DNA of 64,000 bases from Thiobaca trueperi (lineage in GTDB: Bacteria; Pseudomonadota; Gammaproteobacteria; Chromatiales; Chromatiaceae). Numbering within the stretch: the stretch's first letter is position 1; each line of letters starts with the position of its first letter. The stretch lies in contig NZ_SMAO01000010.1 in assembly GCF_004342175.1 (NCBI RefSeq), positions 1 to 64,000 of the forward strand, in the 5' to 3' direction. The position numbers and the translations under genes are program-made. The notes under the pieces are model-generated. The model ran no database searches. It had not been told where the DNA came from and was given only the letters and a program-made list of their open reading frames with translations. Below, piece after piece: positions 10,018 through 17,892 of this stretch.

Positions 10018-11502
10018 ATGACCACTCCGGCGCACGCTGACAGCGGGCCTTCCTCGTTCGGCTCATCCCGGATCGATACCGGGGCCGACACCTCCTGGCT
10101 CAACGCCGGGGATATCCAGGCCGCCCTCGCGGACAACCGCTGCGAGGATGCCGGACTGGTCCGGGAGATTCTCGCCAAGGCGCGTGAACTCAAAGGGCTC
10201 GCGACCCGCGACGTCGCGGCGCTGATCCAGATCCAGGATCCCGCGCTGCTCGACGAACTCTTTGCCTCCGCCCGCTGGGCCAAAGAGGCGATCTACGGCA
10301 GGCGCATCGTCCTCTTCGCCCCGCTCTACATCTCCAATTTCTGCGGCAACAGTTGTACCTACTGCGCCTTCAGCAAGGAGAACACGACCCTCAAACGTCG
10401 CGCCCTGACGATCGATGAGATCAAACACGAGGCTGAGGTTCTGATCGACCAGGGCCACAAGCGGCTGCTGCTGGTCGCCGGCGAATCCTATCCGAACGGC
10501 TTGAAATATGTGCTGGATGCGCTGGAGGCTATCTACGCACTCAGGCTGGGCAACGGCGAGATCCGCCGCATCAACGTCAACCTGGCGCCGCTGTCGGTCG
10601 ATGAATTCCGCCAGTTGCATGAGATCGGCATCGGCACCTATCAGATCTTCCAGGAGACCTACCAGCGCGATGTCTATGCCGCCGCCCATCTGGGAGGCAA
10701 GAAGCGTGACATGGACTGGCGTCTGACCGCACCCGACCGCGCCATGCAGGCGGGCATCGACGACATCGGACTGGGGGTGCTGTTCGGACTGGGCGACTGG
10801 CGTTTCGACGTGCTGGCGCTCATGAACCATGCGGCCCATCTGGAAGCCACCTATGGCGCCGGCTGTCACACCATCAGCGTCCCGCGCATCGAGCCGGCGC
10901 ACGGCTCCGACTTCTCGCGTTCGCCCCTGAACCCGGTGTCGGACGCGGATTTCAAGAAGCTGGTCGCCATCCTGCGGCTGGCCGTGCCCTATACCGGCCT
11001 CATCATGTCAACTCGCGAGACGGCCCGGATGCGCCGCGAGACCTATGCACTCGGGGTCTCGCAGATCTCGGCCGGCAGCCGCACCAATCCCGGCGGCTAT
11101 GCGGCGCATGCCGAAACCGTCGCCCTGCCGGATGAGGACGGGCGGGAGGACTTCGATGCGAGTCAGTTCTCGCTCGGCGATCACCGACCGCTCGATGTCG
11201 TGGTGCGCGAGCTGGCCGAGCTGGGCTACACCCCATCCTTCTGTACCGCCTGCTATCGCAACGGACGCACCGGCGAGGACTTCATGCACTGGGCCAAGAC
11301 CGCTGACATCAAGCAGAAGTGCGGGCCCAATTCGGTTGGCACCTTCATGGAATATCTGCTCGATTACGGTCAGCCGGAGACGGTGCGGGCCGGCGAGGCG
11401 GCCATCGCGCGCGATCTGGCCGAGATGGGAGACGCAGAGCGGCGTGTCTCGACGGTGATCCTCGACCGTATCCGCGCTGGCAAGCGTGACGTCTTCTGCT
11501 GA
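10018..11502 (+). CDS. hydG: [FeFe]-hydrogenase maturase HydG
   Basis: Radical SAM tyrosine lyase that makes the CO and CN ligands of the H-cluster precursor from tyrosine (494 residues, normal length). The SAM cluster motif is C109-x3-C113-x2-C116 (FCGNSCTYC). The C-terminal auxiliary cluster motif is C409-x2-C412-x22-C435, the HydG signature that separates it from ThiH. It starts the plus-strand maturation operon hydG-aspA-hydF-hydE and is divergent from the hydA1 operon, which suggests shared control. Confidence 0.96.
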   Translation: MTTPAHADSGPSSFGSSRIDTGADTSWLNAGDIQAALADNRCEDAGLVREILAKARELKGLATRDVAALIQIQDPALLDELFASARWAKEAIYGRRIVLFAPLYISNFCGNSCTYCAFSKENTTLKRRALTIDEIKHEAEVLIDQGHKRLLLVAGESYPNGLKYVLDALEAIYALRLGNGEIRRINVNLAPLSVDEFRQLHEIGIGTYQIFQETYQRDVYAAAHLGGKKRDMDWRLTAPDRAMQAGIDDIGLGVLFGLGDWRFDVLALMNHAAHLEATYGAGCHTISVPRIEPAHGSDFSRSPLNPVSDADFKKLVAILRLAVPYTGLIMSTRETARMRRETYALGVSQISAGSRTNPGGYAAHAETVALPDEDGREDFDASQFSLGDHRPLDVVVRELAELGYTPSFCTACYRNGRTGEDFMHWAKTADIKQKCGPNSVGTFMEYLLDYGQPETVRAGEAAIARDLAEMGDAERRVSTVILDRIRAGKRDVFC

Positions 11503-11503
11503 G

Positions 11504-12913
11504 ATGGCCGGGGCGCGAGAATCCGCCGCGCGGATCGAGACCGATCCGCTCGGCGATTTTCCCGTTCCCATCGATGCCTATTACGGCATTCATACCGCCC
11601 GCGCCCTGGCCAACTTCGATCTGCTTGGCCGACCCTGCCATCCTGAGCTGATCCGCGCCCTGGCGCAGGTCAAGCTGGCCTGCGCCCGCACCAATGCCGA
11701 GCTTGGCTTCCTGCCAGCGGAGGAGGCCGACGCCATCCTCGCCGCCTGCCGCGAGATCGTCGCCGGCAGGCTCCATGAGTGGATCCGGGTCGATGCGCTC
11801 CAGGGCGGGGCTGGCACCTCGCTCAACATGAACCTCAACGAGGTGATCGCCAACCGCGCCGAGGAGCTGCTGGGCGGGTCGCTCGGCCAATACCGGCGCG
11901 TTCACCCCATCCATCAGGTCAATCTGCATCAATCGACCAACGATGTCTTCCCGACCGCGCTCAAGGTCGCGGCGCTCGTCGCGCTGGAGCGGCTGGAGCA
12001 GGGCATCGCCCGTCTGCAATCCGCCTTCCAGACTCAGGAGCATGCCTGCGAGGGCATCGTCAAGATGGGTCGGACGCAGCTTCAGGACGCCTGTCCCATG
12101 ACGGTCGGTGCCGCCTTCGGCGCCTGGTCCGAAGCCTTTGCCCGCGATCGCTGGCGCGTCTTCAAGTGCAGGGAGCGCCTGCGGGTGGTCAACCTCGGCG
12201 GAACCGCCATCGGCACCGGGCTGACCGCGCCGCGTGACTACATCTTTCGCGTCACCGACCGGCTGCGCGAGGAGACGCGGCTCAACCTCGCCCGCGCCGA
12301 GAACCTGCTGGACGCGACCCAGAACGCCGATGTCTATGTCGAGGTCTCCGGCATCCTCAAGGCCCATGCGGTCAACCTCTACAAGATCTCGTCCGATCTG
12401 CGCCTGCTCGCCTCGGGGCCGCGCGCTGGGCTTGGCGAGCTGCGCCTGCCGCCGGTCCAGGCCGGCTCCAGCATCATGCCGGGCAAGGTCAACCCGGTCA
12501 TCTGCGAGGCAGTGGGGCAGGCAGCGATGACCGCCATCGGCAACGACGCCATGATCACCCAGGCCTGTCAGTCCGGTCAGTTGGAGCTGAACGCCTTTCT
12601 GCCGCTGGTCGCCAACGCACTCCTGGAGAGTCTGGCGGTGCTGGAGCGCGCCTGTCTGACCCTGGCCGAACGCTGCGTCGCGGGCATCGAAGTGAACGTC
12701 GAACACTGCCGCGACCAGGTCGAAGGCTCCTGGGCGCTGGTCACGGCGCTGGTTCCGGCCCTTGGCTACGAGACCGCCTCCCGCATCGCCAAACAGGCCG
12801 CCGCAAGCAACAGGCGGGTCCGCGATCTGGTCCTGGAGCAGGGGCTGCTCGATGCACCGACGCTGGATCGGCTGCTGTCCCCGGCGGCCATGACGGCGCT
12901 CGGGTTTCGCTGA
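11504..12913 (+). CDS. aspA: Aspartate ammonia-lyase in the hydrogenase maturation operon
   Basis: Aspartase/fumarase superfamily protein of about 469 residues; the reaction is L-aspartate to fumarate plus ammonia. The family signature SSIMPGKVNPV is intact, as are the substrate-binding segments GGAGTSLNMN, QSTNDVFPT and GRTQLQDA. It starts 2 bases after hydG ends; I chose ATG 11504, and an upstream in-frame GTG at 11486 would overlap hydG. Its place between hydG and hydF suggests it supplies ammonia or fumarate for H-cluster assembly or hydrogen metabolism. That role is inference. Fumarase activity cannot be excluded, but the sequence reads as an aspartase. Confidence 0.9.
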   Translation: MAGARESAARIETDPLGDFPVPIDAYYGIHTARALANFDLLGRPCHPELIRALAQVKLACARTNAELGFLPAEEADAILAACREIVAGRLHEWIRVDALQGGAGTSLNMNLNEVIANRAEELLGGSLGQYRRVHPIHQVNLHQSTNDVFPTALKVAALVALERLEQGIARLQSAFQTQEHACEGIVKMGRTQLQDACPMTVGAAFGAWSEAFARDRWRVFKCRERLRVVNLGGTAIGTGLTAPRDYIFRVTDRLREETRLNLARAENLLDATQNADVYVEVSGILKAHAVNLYKISSDLRLLASGPRAGLGELRLPPVQAGSSIMPGKVNPVICEAVGQAAMTAIGNDAMITQACQSGQLELNAFLPLVANALLESLAVLERACLTLAERCVAGIEVNVEHCRDQVEGSWALVTALVPALGYETASRIAKQAAASNRRVRDLVLEQGLLDAPTLDRLLSPAAMTALGFR

Positions 12914-13012
12914 CCGCACGCAATACCGCCGCTGGAGGAGACGGATTCCGCCATCGAGCATCCACTCACCAATCCAACATCATTCAAACCCATCCAAATC
13001 GGGCCATCTCCC

Positions 13013-14260
13013 ATGCTGGACACCCCCAAAAGCCTGCGCCTGCACATCGGCCTCTTCGGTCGCCGCAATGTCGGCAAGTCGAGTCTGATCAACGCTTTGC
13101 TGGGCTATCCACTCTCCATCGTCTCGGACGTGGCCGGGACCACCACCGATCCGGTCGAGAAGGCGTGCGAGCTGCCGCCGCTCGGCCCGGTGGTCTTCGT
13201 CGATACCGCCGGGATCGACGACGAGGGCGAGTTGGGCGGCCTGCGCATGGCGCGCACCGCCGGGGTGCTGGAGCGGGTCGATATCGCCCTGCTGGTCTGC
13301 GACGAGCGCGGCCTCGGCGAGGAGGAGCGCGCGCTGATCGCGAAGCTCCAGGAACGCCAGACGCCGATCCTCTGTGTGCTCAACAAGAGCGATCTGGGCG
13401 AGGCACCGGATATCGGAATCGCGGAACTGCTGGGCGAGACCGGCGAGCTGGTGCGGGTCTCGGCACGGGAACACCACAACCTCGATGCGGTGAAGGAGTC
13501 CATCATCCGTCTGGCGCCCGAGGATTATCTGCAGGAGCCCCCACTGGTCGCCGATCTCATCCAGCCGGGCAGCACGGTGGTACTGGTGGTCCCCATCGAT
13601 CTGGGCGCACCCAAGGGGCGGCTGATCCTGCCGCAGGTGCAGGTGATCCGCGAGGCGCTGGACGCGGACGCCATCTGCACCGTGGTCAAGGAACGCGAGC
13701 TGGCGTCCGTGTTCGAGAATCTGCGCACACCGCCCGCGCTGGTGATCTGCGATTCGCAGGTGGTGATGAAGGCCGCCGCCGACACCCCGCCCGAGGTGCC
13801 ACTAACAACCTTCTCGATCCTCATGGCGCGTTTCAAGGCGGATCTGATCAAGCTGACCGCTGGCGCGGCCATGATCCACCGGCTCAATCCGGGCGACCGG
13901 GTGCTGATCGCCGAGGCCTGTACCCATGACCTCATCTGCGACGACATCGGGCGGGTCAAGATCCCGCGCTGGCTGCGTCAGTTCGTCGGCGGCGAGCTCC
14001 AGATCGACTTCAGCACCGGCAAGCACTTTCCCGAGGAGATCGCCCACTATGATCTCATCATCCAGTGCGGCGCCTGCATGGTGACGCGCCGGCACATGCT
14101 CTCCTGGCTCTATCGCGCCGAGCGTCAGGGCGTACCCATGACCAACTATGGCGTCGCCATCTCGCTGTTGCAGGGGGTGCTGCCGCGTTCGCTGCATTGT
14201 TTCCCGGCGGCCATGCTGGCCTACCGGGACGCCTGCGCGGCGGGGGAGGCATCGGCATGA
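13013..14260 (+). CDS. hydF: [FeFe]-hydrogenase maturation GTPase HydF
   Basis: Scaffold GTPase on which the 2Fe subcluster is finished before transfer to apo-HydA (415 residues). The N-terminal GTPase domain has G1 GRRNVGKSS (16-24), G3 DTAG (64-67) and G4 NKSD (124-127). A dimerisation domain follows. The C-terminal cluster-binding domain has C303-x-H305 and C352-x2-C355, the HydF pattern. A 99-base gap without clear signals separates it from aspA. Its stop overlaps the hydE start. Confidence 0.96.
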   Translation: MLDTPKSLRLHIGLFGRRNVGKSSLINALLGYPLSIVSDVAGTTTDPVEKACELPPLGPVVFVDTAGIDDEGELGGLRMARTAGVLERVDIALLVCDERGLGEEERALIAKLQERQTPILCVLNKSDLGEAPDIGIAELLGETGELVRVSAREHHNLDAVKESIIRLAPEDYLQEPPLVADLIQPGSTVVLVVPIDLGAPKGRLILPQVQVIREALDADAICTVVKERELASVFENLRTPPALVICDSQVVMKAAADTPPEVPLTTFSILMARFKADLIKLTAGAAMIHRLNPGDRVLIAEACTHDLICDDIGRVKIPRWLRQFVGGELQIDFSTGKHFPEEIAHYDLIIQCGACMVTRRHMLSWLYRAERQGVPMTNYGVAISLLQGVLPRSLHCFPAAMLAYRDACAAGEASA

Positions 14261-15480
14261 AGGCGCTGGATGACTTGCTGACACAGGAGACCTTCAGCGA
14301 CGCCGACATCGTGCGGCTGCTCGGCCTGACCGATCCCGCCGACTGCAAACGCCTGCGGCGGGCGGCCTACGATCTGACGACTAGGCTCATCGGCGATCTG
14401 GTCCACTATCGCGGCATTATCGAGTTCTCGAACCGCTGCACCCTCAACTGCCGCTACTGCGGCATCCGTCGCGACAACCGGGATCTGGAGCGTTACGACC
14501 TGAGCCGGGAGGAGATCATCGAGAGCGCCATCTGGGCGGCGGAGAACCACTATGGCTCGGTCTGTCTCCAGGCCGGCGAGCGGCGCGACGAGCCCTTTAT
14601 CGCCCTGGTCGAGGACTGTATTCGCGAGATCCGCGCCCGAACCGTCTCGGACACCCTGCCCGAGGGCGCCAGCATCACGCTCTCGCTCGGCGAGCAGTCG
14701 CCGGAGACCTACCGGCGCTGGCGCGAGGCCGGCGGCAAGACCGAGTGCATGCGTTATCTGCTGCGGATGGAGACCTCGAACCCCGAACTCTTCGCGTGGC
14801 TCCACCCGGACGGCTTCGCCCATGAAAAGGCGTATGAGTCGCGCATCCAGGCGCTTGCGGATCTGCGCGCCGCCGGATTCCAGGTCGGCACCGGCGGCAT
14901 GATCGGACTGCCCGGTCAGACACTCGCCGATCTCTGCGCGGACATCCGTTTCTATCAGCGCCTGGATGCCGACATGCTCGGCATGGGGCCTTACATCCTC
15001 TCCGGCGGCGGCGACCTGCTCGATGCGGGCATGATGGAATCGGGGCCGCTGCTCCAGCTCGCGCTCAACATGCTGGCGGTCTGCCGGCTGGTGCTGCGGG
15101 ATGTCAACATTGCGGCGGCGACCGCTCTTCAGGCACTGGCCGAGGACGGGCGTGAACAGGGCATCGCCCACGGCTGCAACATCATCATGCCCAACATCAC
15201 GCCGCGCCCGGTGCGCAAACGCTATCAGCTCTACGACAACAAACCCTGCATCGACGAGGAGCCGACCGACTGCCGCGCCTGTCTGGAGGGGCGCATCCAG
15301 CGCATGGGCCGGCGGGTGGGCTGGAATCAATGGGGCTGCTCGCGTCATTTCCGCCGACGCATGAATCTCCCGGTCGAGATCCTTCCACTGGGTGAGCCGC
15401 CGATGCGGGCCGGCTCGATTGCCGTCCCTTTCGTCTCCTGGCGCGGGGATGCGGTTCGAACCGGTTCCCGAGAGGATTAA
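14257..15480 (+). CDS. hydE: [FeFe]-hydrogenase maturase HydE
   Basis: Radical SAM enzyme acting on the mononuclear iron precursor in 2Fe subcluster assembly (407 residues). The SAM cluster is C61-x3-C65-x2-C68. A second cluster motif C331-x7-C339-x2-C342 is present, as in Thermotoga HydE. The ATG at 14257 overlaps the hydF stop (ATGA) and has a GGGGGAGG ribosome binding site, so translation is coupled to hydF. The TAA stop lies in the terminal bases of a dispersed repeat. The C-terminus is somewhat longer than usual. Confidence 0.96.
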   Translation: MKALDDLLTQETFSDADIVRLLGLTDPADCKRLRRAAYDLTTRLIGDLVHYRGIIEFSNRCTLNCRYCGIRRDNRDLERYDLSREEIIESAIWAAENHYGSVCLQAGERRDEPFIALVEDCIREIRARTVSDTLPEGASITLSLGEQSPETYRRWREAGGKTECMRYLLRMETSNPELFAWLHPDGFAHEKAYESRIQALADLRAAGFQVGTGGMIGLPGQTLADLCADIRFYQRLDADMLGMGPYILSGGGDLLDAGMMESGPLLQLALNMLAVCRLVLRDVNIAAATALQALAEDGREQGIAHGCNIIMPNITPRPVRKRYQLYDNKPCIDEEPTDCRACLEGRIQRMGRRVGWNQWGCSRHFRRRMNLPVEILPLGEPPMRAGSIAVPFVSWRGDAVRTGSRED

Positions 15481-15671
15481 ACCGCGCCCAGTGCGGCATG
15501 CGATGTTTGGGGATTGAGCCGGCCTTGGCAGAACTGACGACGGTTGGAGCTGGCGCGGTTTAAGATATTCAATAATATGAAATTTTAAACCGCGTCTCCA
15601 CTGAGGTCGATGACATCCCCAGGGCTAAACACAAACTGAAAATGACGCATGTCGCACCGGACGCAGTTTAG
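15477..15671. repeat. Composite dispersed repeat: unit B, AT-rich spacer, unit A
   Basis: Unit B spans 15477-15563 (TTAAACCGCGCCCAG...GGCGCGGTTTAA). An AT-rich spacer covers about 15564-15584. Unit A spans 15585-15671 (TTAAACCGCGTCTCC...GGACGCAGTTTA). The same order and spacer orientation recur at 59078-59272, and inverted at 41864-42059. It supplies the hydE stop codon. Confidence 0.9.
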
Positions 15672-15712
15672 TTCATGATATCCAGTCAAGTCGCTCTAGT
15701 TGCTTGTATGAC

Positions 15713-15762
15713 AGGGGTATTTTAGAATGCCATTAAATTCTTTGGCATTTTATAGGGGTATT
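15713..15762. repeat. 9-bp direct repeats around a small hairpin
   Basis: AGGGGTATT occurs at 15713-15721 and 15754-15762. Between the copies, AATGCC (15726) pairs with GGCATT (15744). The segment lies between two opposed composite repeats. Its function is unknown; the direct repeats could be insertion footprints or tandem binding sites. Confidence 0.4.
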
Positions 15763-15954
15763 AAACCGCGCTCAGAGCGAGATGCCGGGTTTCGAGTGCA
15801 TTCGACGTTTGGCGCATCCACGGCCCCTGGCGGGGACGCAGTTTAAAAGTTTATATTTTTTAATATCTTAAACCGCGCCCGCTCACAGGGTCGTCGATGC
15901 TGCCAAGATCGATCCAGACCAAAAACATCGCCTATCGCACGGGGCGCGGTTTAA
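15761..15954. repeat. Composite dispersed repeat, inverted: unit C, spacer, unit B
   Basis: Unit C spans 15761-15846, the spacer about 15847-15867, and unit B (reverse orientation) 15868-15954. Read on the minus strand the order is B, spacer, C. It faces the composite at 15477-15671 across 89 bases. The two composites fill most of the gap between hydE and the HoxF-like gene. Confidence 0.88.
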
Positions 15955-16165
15955 CCCCAAACATGATCCTTCATTCGCCGCAGTGGTCGTCACGCCGTCG
16001 GACACCGGATTCCTCTACAGGTCATTCGTGTTCCCGCGCCGTTCCGGTCTTCCAGAAACGAAGGGTCGCAACGCGGGGACTGCGTCATCATCGCGCGGCC
16101 GCCCGGCTCGTGTTCAACCTGGCAGTGCGCGCCCCTTGCATGGGTTGCGTCGAGTGAGGTCTCTG

Positions 16166-17869
16166 ATGTTGTTGACTGGGCAGGACAATGAAAAAGCGAT
16201 CATCAGGGAACTGATGAAAACCCTTGGCTCCGAGCGATCGGAACTGATTCCGATCCTCCTCGCGGTGCAGGATGAATTCGGCTATGTCTCCGAATTCTCC
16301 ATGCAATTCATCGCTGACCAATTGAAGATGTCGGCCAACGAGGTCTATGGCGTCGCCACCTTCTTCCACTTCATCAACAAGAAGCCCAAGGGCAAATTCA
16401 TCATCCGACTCAGCCGCGACATGTCCTCCATCATGAAGGGCGCCAAGTCGGTCGCGCGCCAGTTGCGCAACGATCTGGGCATCCGCATGGGGGAGACGAC
16501 CCCGGACGGCATGTTCACTCTGGAGTGGACGAGCTGCATCGGCATGAACTATCAGGCCCCGGCCATGATGGTGAACAACGAGGTCTTTTCCAATCTGACC
16601 CCGCCCAAGGTCCATCGCATCATCGAGGACTGCCGCCAGGAGCTCTATGCCCATCGCCCCACCGTGGGCAATGTCGGCGAGACCCATGCGAGCACCCTGA
16701 GCTATGCTAGCCACGAGCCGAACGCGGCCCTGAACCGGCTGGTCCAACAGCGGATGAGTCCCGCCGATGTGAGCGGCGAGCTGACCGTCTCCGGACTCAA
16801 GGGACGCGGCGGCGCGGGTTTCCCGACCGGCGTCAAGTGGAATCTGGCCTCCAAGGCCGAGGGTGACGTCAAGTACATCATCTGTAACGCCGACGAGGGC
16901 GAACCGGGAACCTTCAAGGACCGCATCATCCTCGGCAAATACGCCGATCTGGTGTTCGAGGGCATGACCCTGGCCGCTTATGCCGTTGGGGCGACCGAGG
17001 GCATCGTCTATCTGCGCTACGAATACACCCACCTGCGCCCGCATCTGGAGACCATCCTGGCCGCGCGCCGCAAGGCGAATCTGCTGGGCGAGAACATCCT
17101 TGGCAAGCCGGGTTTCTGCTTCGACATCCGTATTCACATGGGCGCGGGCGCCTATGTCTGCGGCGAGGAGACGGCACTCATCGAGAGCCTGGAAGGCCGT
17201 CGCGGCGAGCCGCGCAACCGTCCGCCCTATCCGGTCGAGAAGGGCTTTCTCGGGCGTCCGACCGTGGTCAACAACGTCGAGACCCTGGCAACAGCGAGCT
17301 GCATCGTCGCGCGTGGCGCCAAGTGGTTCACCAGCATCGGCACCGAGCGCTCCAAGGGCTTCAAGCTGTTCAGCGTCTCGGGGGATTGCGCCCGTCCCGG
17401 CGTTTATGAATTGCCCTGGGGCATGACGGTCCAGCAGTTGCTGGAGCTGGTCGACGGTCAGGGCGCCAAGGCGGTCCAAGTCGGCGGCTACACCGGCGAG
17501 CTGGTCCCGGCGAGTCAGTTCGACCGCGTCATGGGTTACGAGGATTTAGGGATCGGCGGCTCCATCATCGTCTACGGTCAGGGCCGCGAGATGCTGGAGG
17601 TGGCCGAGAACTATCTGGAGTTCTTCATCGAGGAGTCCTGCGGCCAGTGCACCGGCTGCCGCATCGGCAACACCAAGCTCCTGGATGGCGTGCGTCTGCT
17701 CCAGAAGGGCACCTGCTCCAACCGTTACCTCAACGACCTGATCGGTCTCAGCCACAGCATCAAGACCACCTCCAAGTGCGGTCTGGGTCAGGCCAGTCCG
17801 AACATCTTCATCGCCATCAACGAGCATTTCAAGGAAGAGATCATGGCGCGCCCGGTCCTGGCGGCCTGA
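16166..17869 (+). CDS. HoxF-like NuoE-NuoF fusion, NADH-binding hydrogenase subunit
   Basis: NADH-oxidising diaphorase subunit probably paired with HydA2 (567 residues). Residues 1-160 are NuoE-like but have lost three of four [2Fe-2S] ligands: the first Cys pair is replaced (RLSRDMSSIM), and of the second only C124 remains (SCIGMNYQAP). The NuoF part keeps the FMN/NADH motifs GRGGAGFPTGVKW, CNADEGEPGTFKDR and CGEETALIESLEG, and the N3 cluster motif ESCGQCTGC...SKCGLG. The overall form is that of HoxF of NAD-linked hydrogenases. It lacks the extra C-terminal ferredoxin clusters of bifurcating HydB. ATG 16166 follows GAGTGAGG. It ends 23 bases before hydA2. Confidence 0.92.
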   Translation: MLLTGQDNEKAIIRELMKTLGSERSELIPILLAVQDEFGYVSEFSMQFIADQLKMSANEVYGVATFFHFINKKPKGKFIIRLSRDMSSIMKGAKSVARQLRNDLGIRMGETTPDGMFTLEWTSCIGMNYQAPAMMVNNEVFSNLTPPKVHRIIEDCRQELYAHRPTVGNVGETHASTLSYASHEPNAALNRLVQQRMSPADVSGELTVSGLKGRGGAGFPTGVKWNLASKAEGDVKYIICNADEGEPGTFKDRIILGKYADLVFEGMTLAAYAVGATEGIVYLRYEYTHLRPHLETILAARRKANLLGENILGKPGFCFDIRIHMGAGAYVCGEETALIESLEGRRGEPRNRPPYPVEKGFLGRPTVVNNVETLATASCIVARGAKWFTSIGTERSKGFKLFSVSGDCARPGVYELPWGMTVQQLLELVDGQGAKAVQVGGYTGELVPASQFDRVMGYEDLGIGGSIIVYGQGREMLEVAENYLEFFIEESCGQCTGCRIGNTKLLDGVRLLQKGTCSNRYLNDLIGLSHSIKTTSKCGLGQASPNIFIAINEHFKEEIMARPVLAA

Positions 17870-17892
17870 GGATGGATGGGAGCAACCACGAG

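Noticed and set aside
15477-15954. CRISPR array
   Set aside because: Units are about 85 bp, differ inside, occur in both orientations and are scattered over the window. There are no regular short spacers and no cas genes.
16088-17479. 463-codon open frame opposite the HoxF-like gene
   Set aside because: It is antisense to a gene with clear conserved motifs and has no family features.
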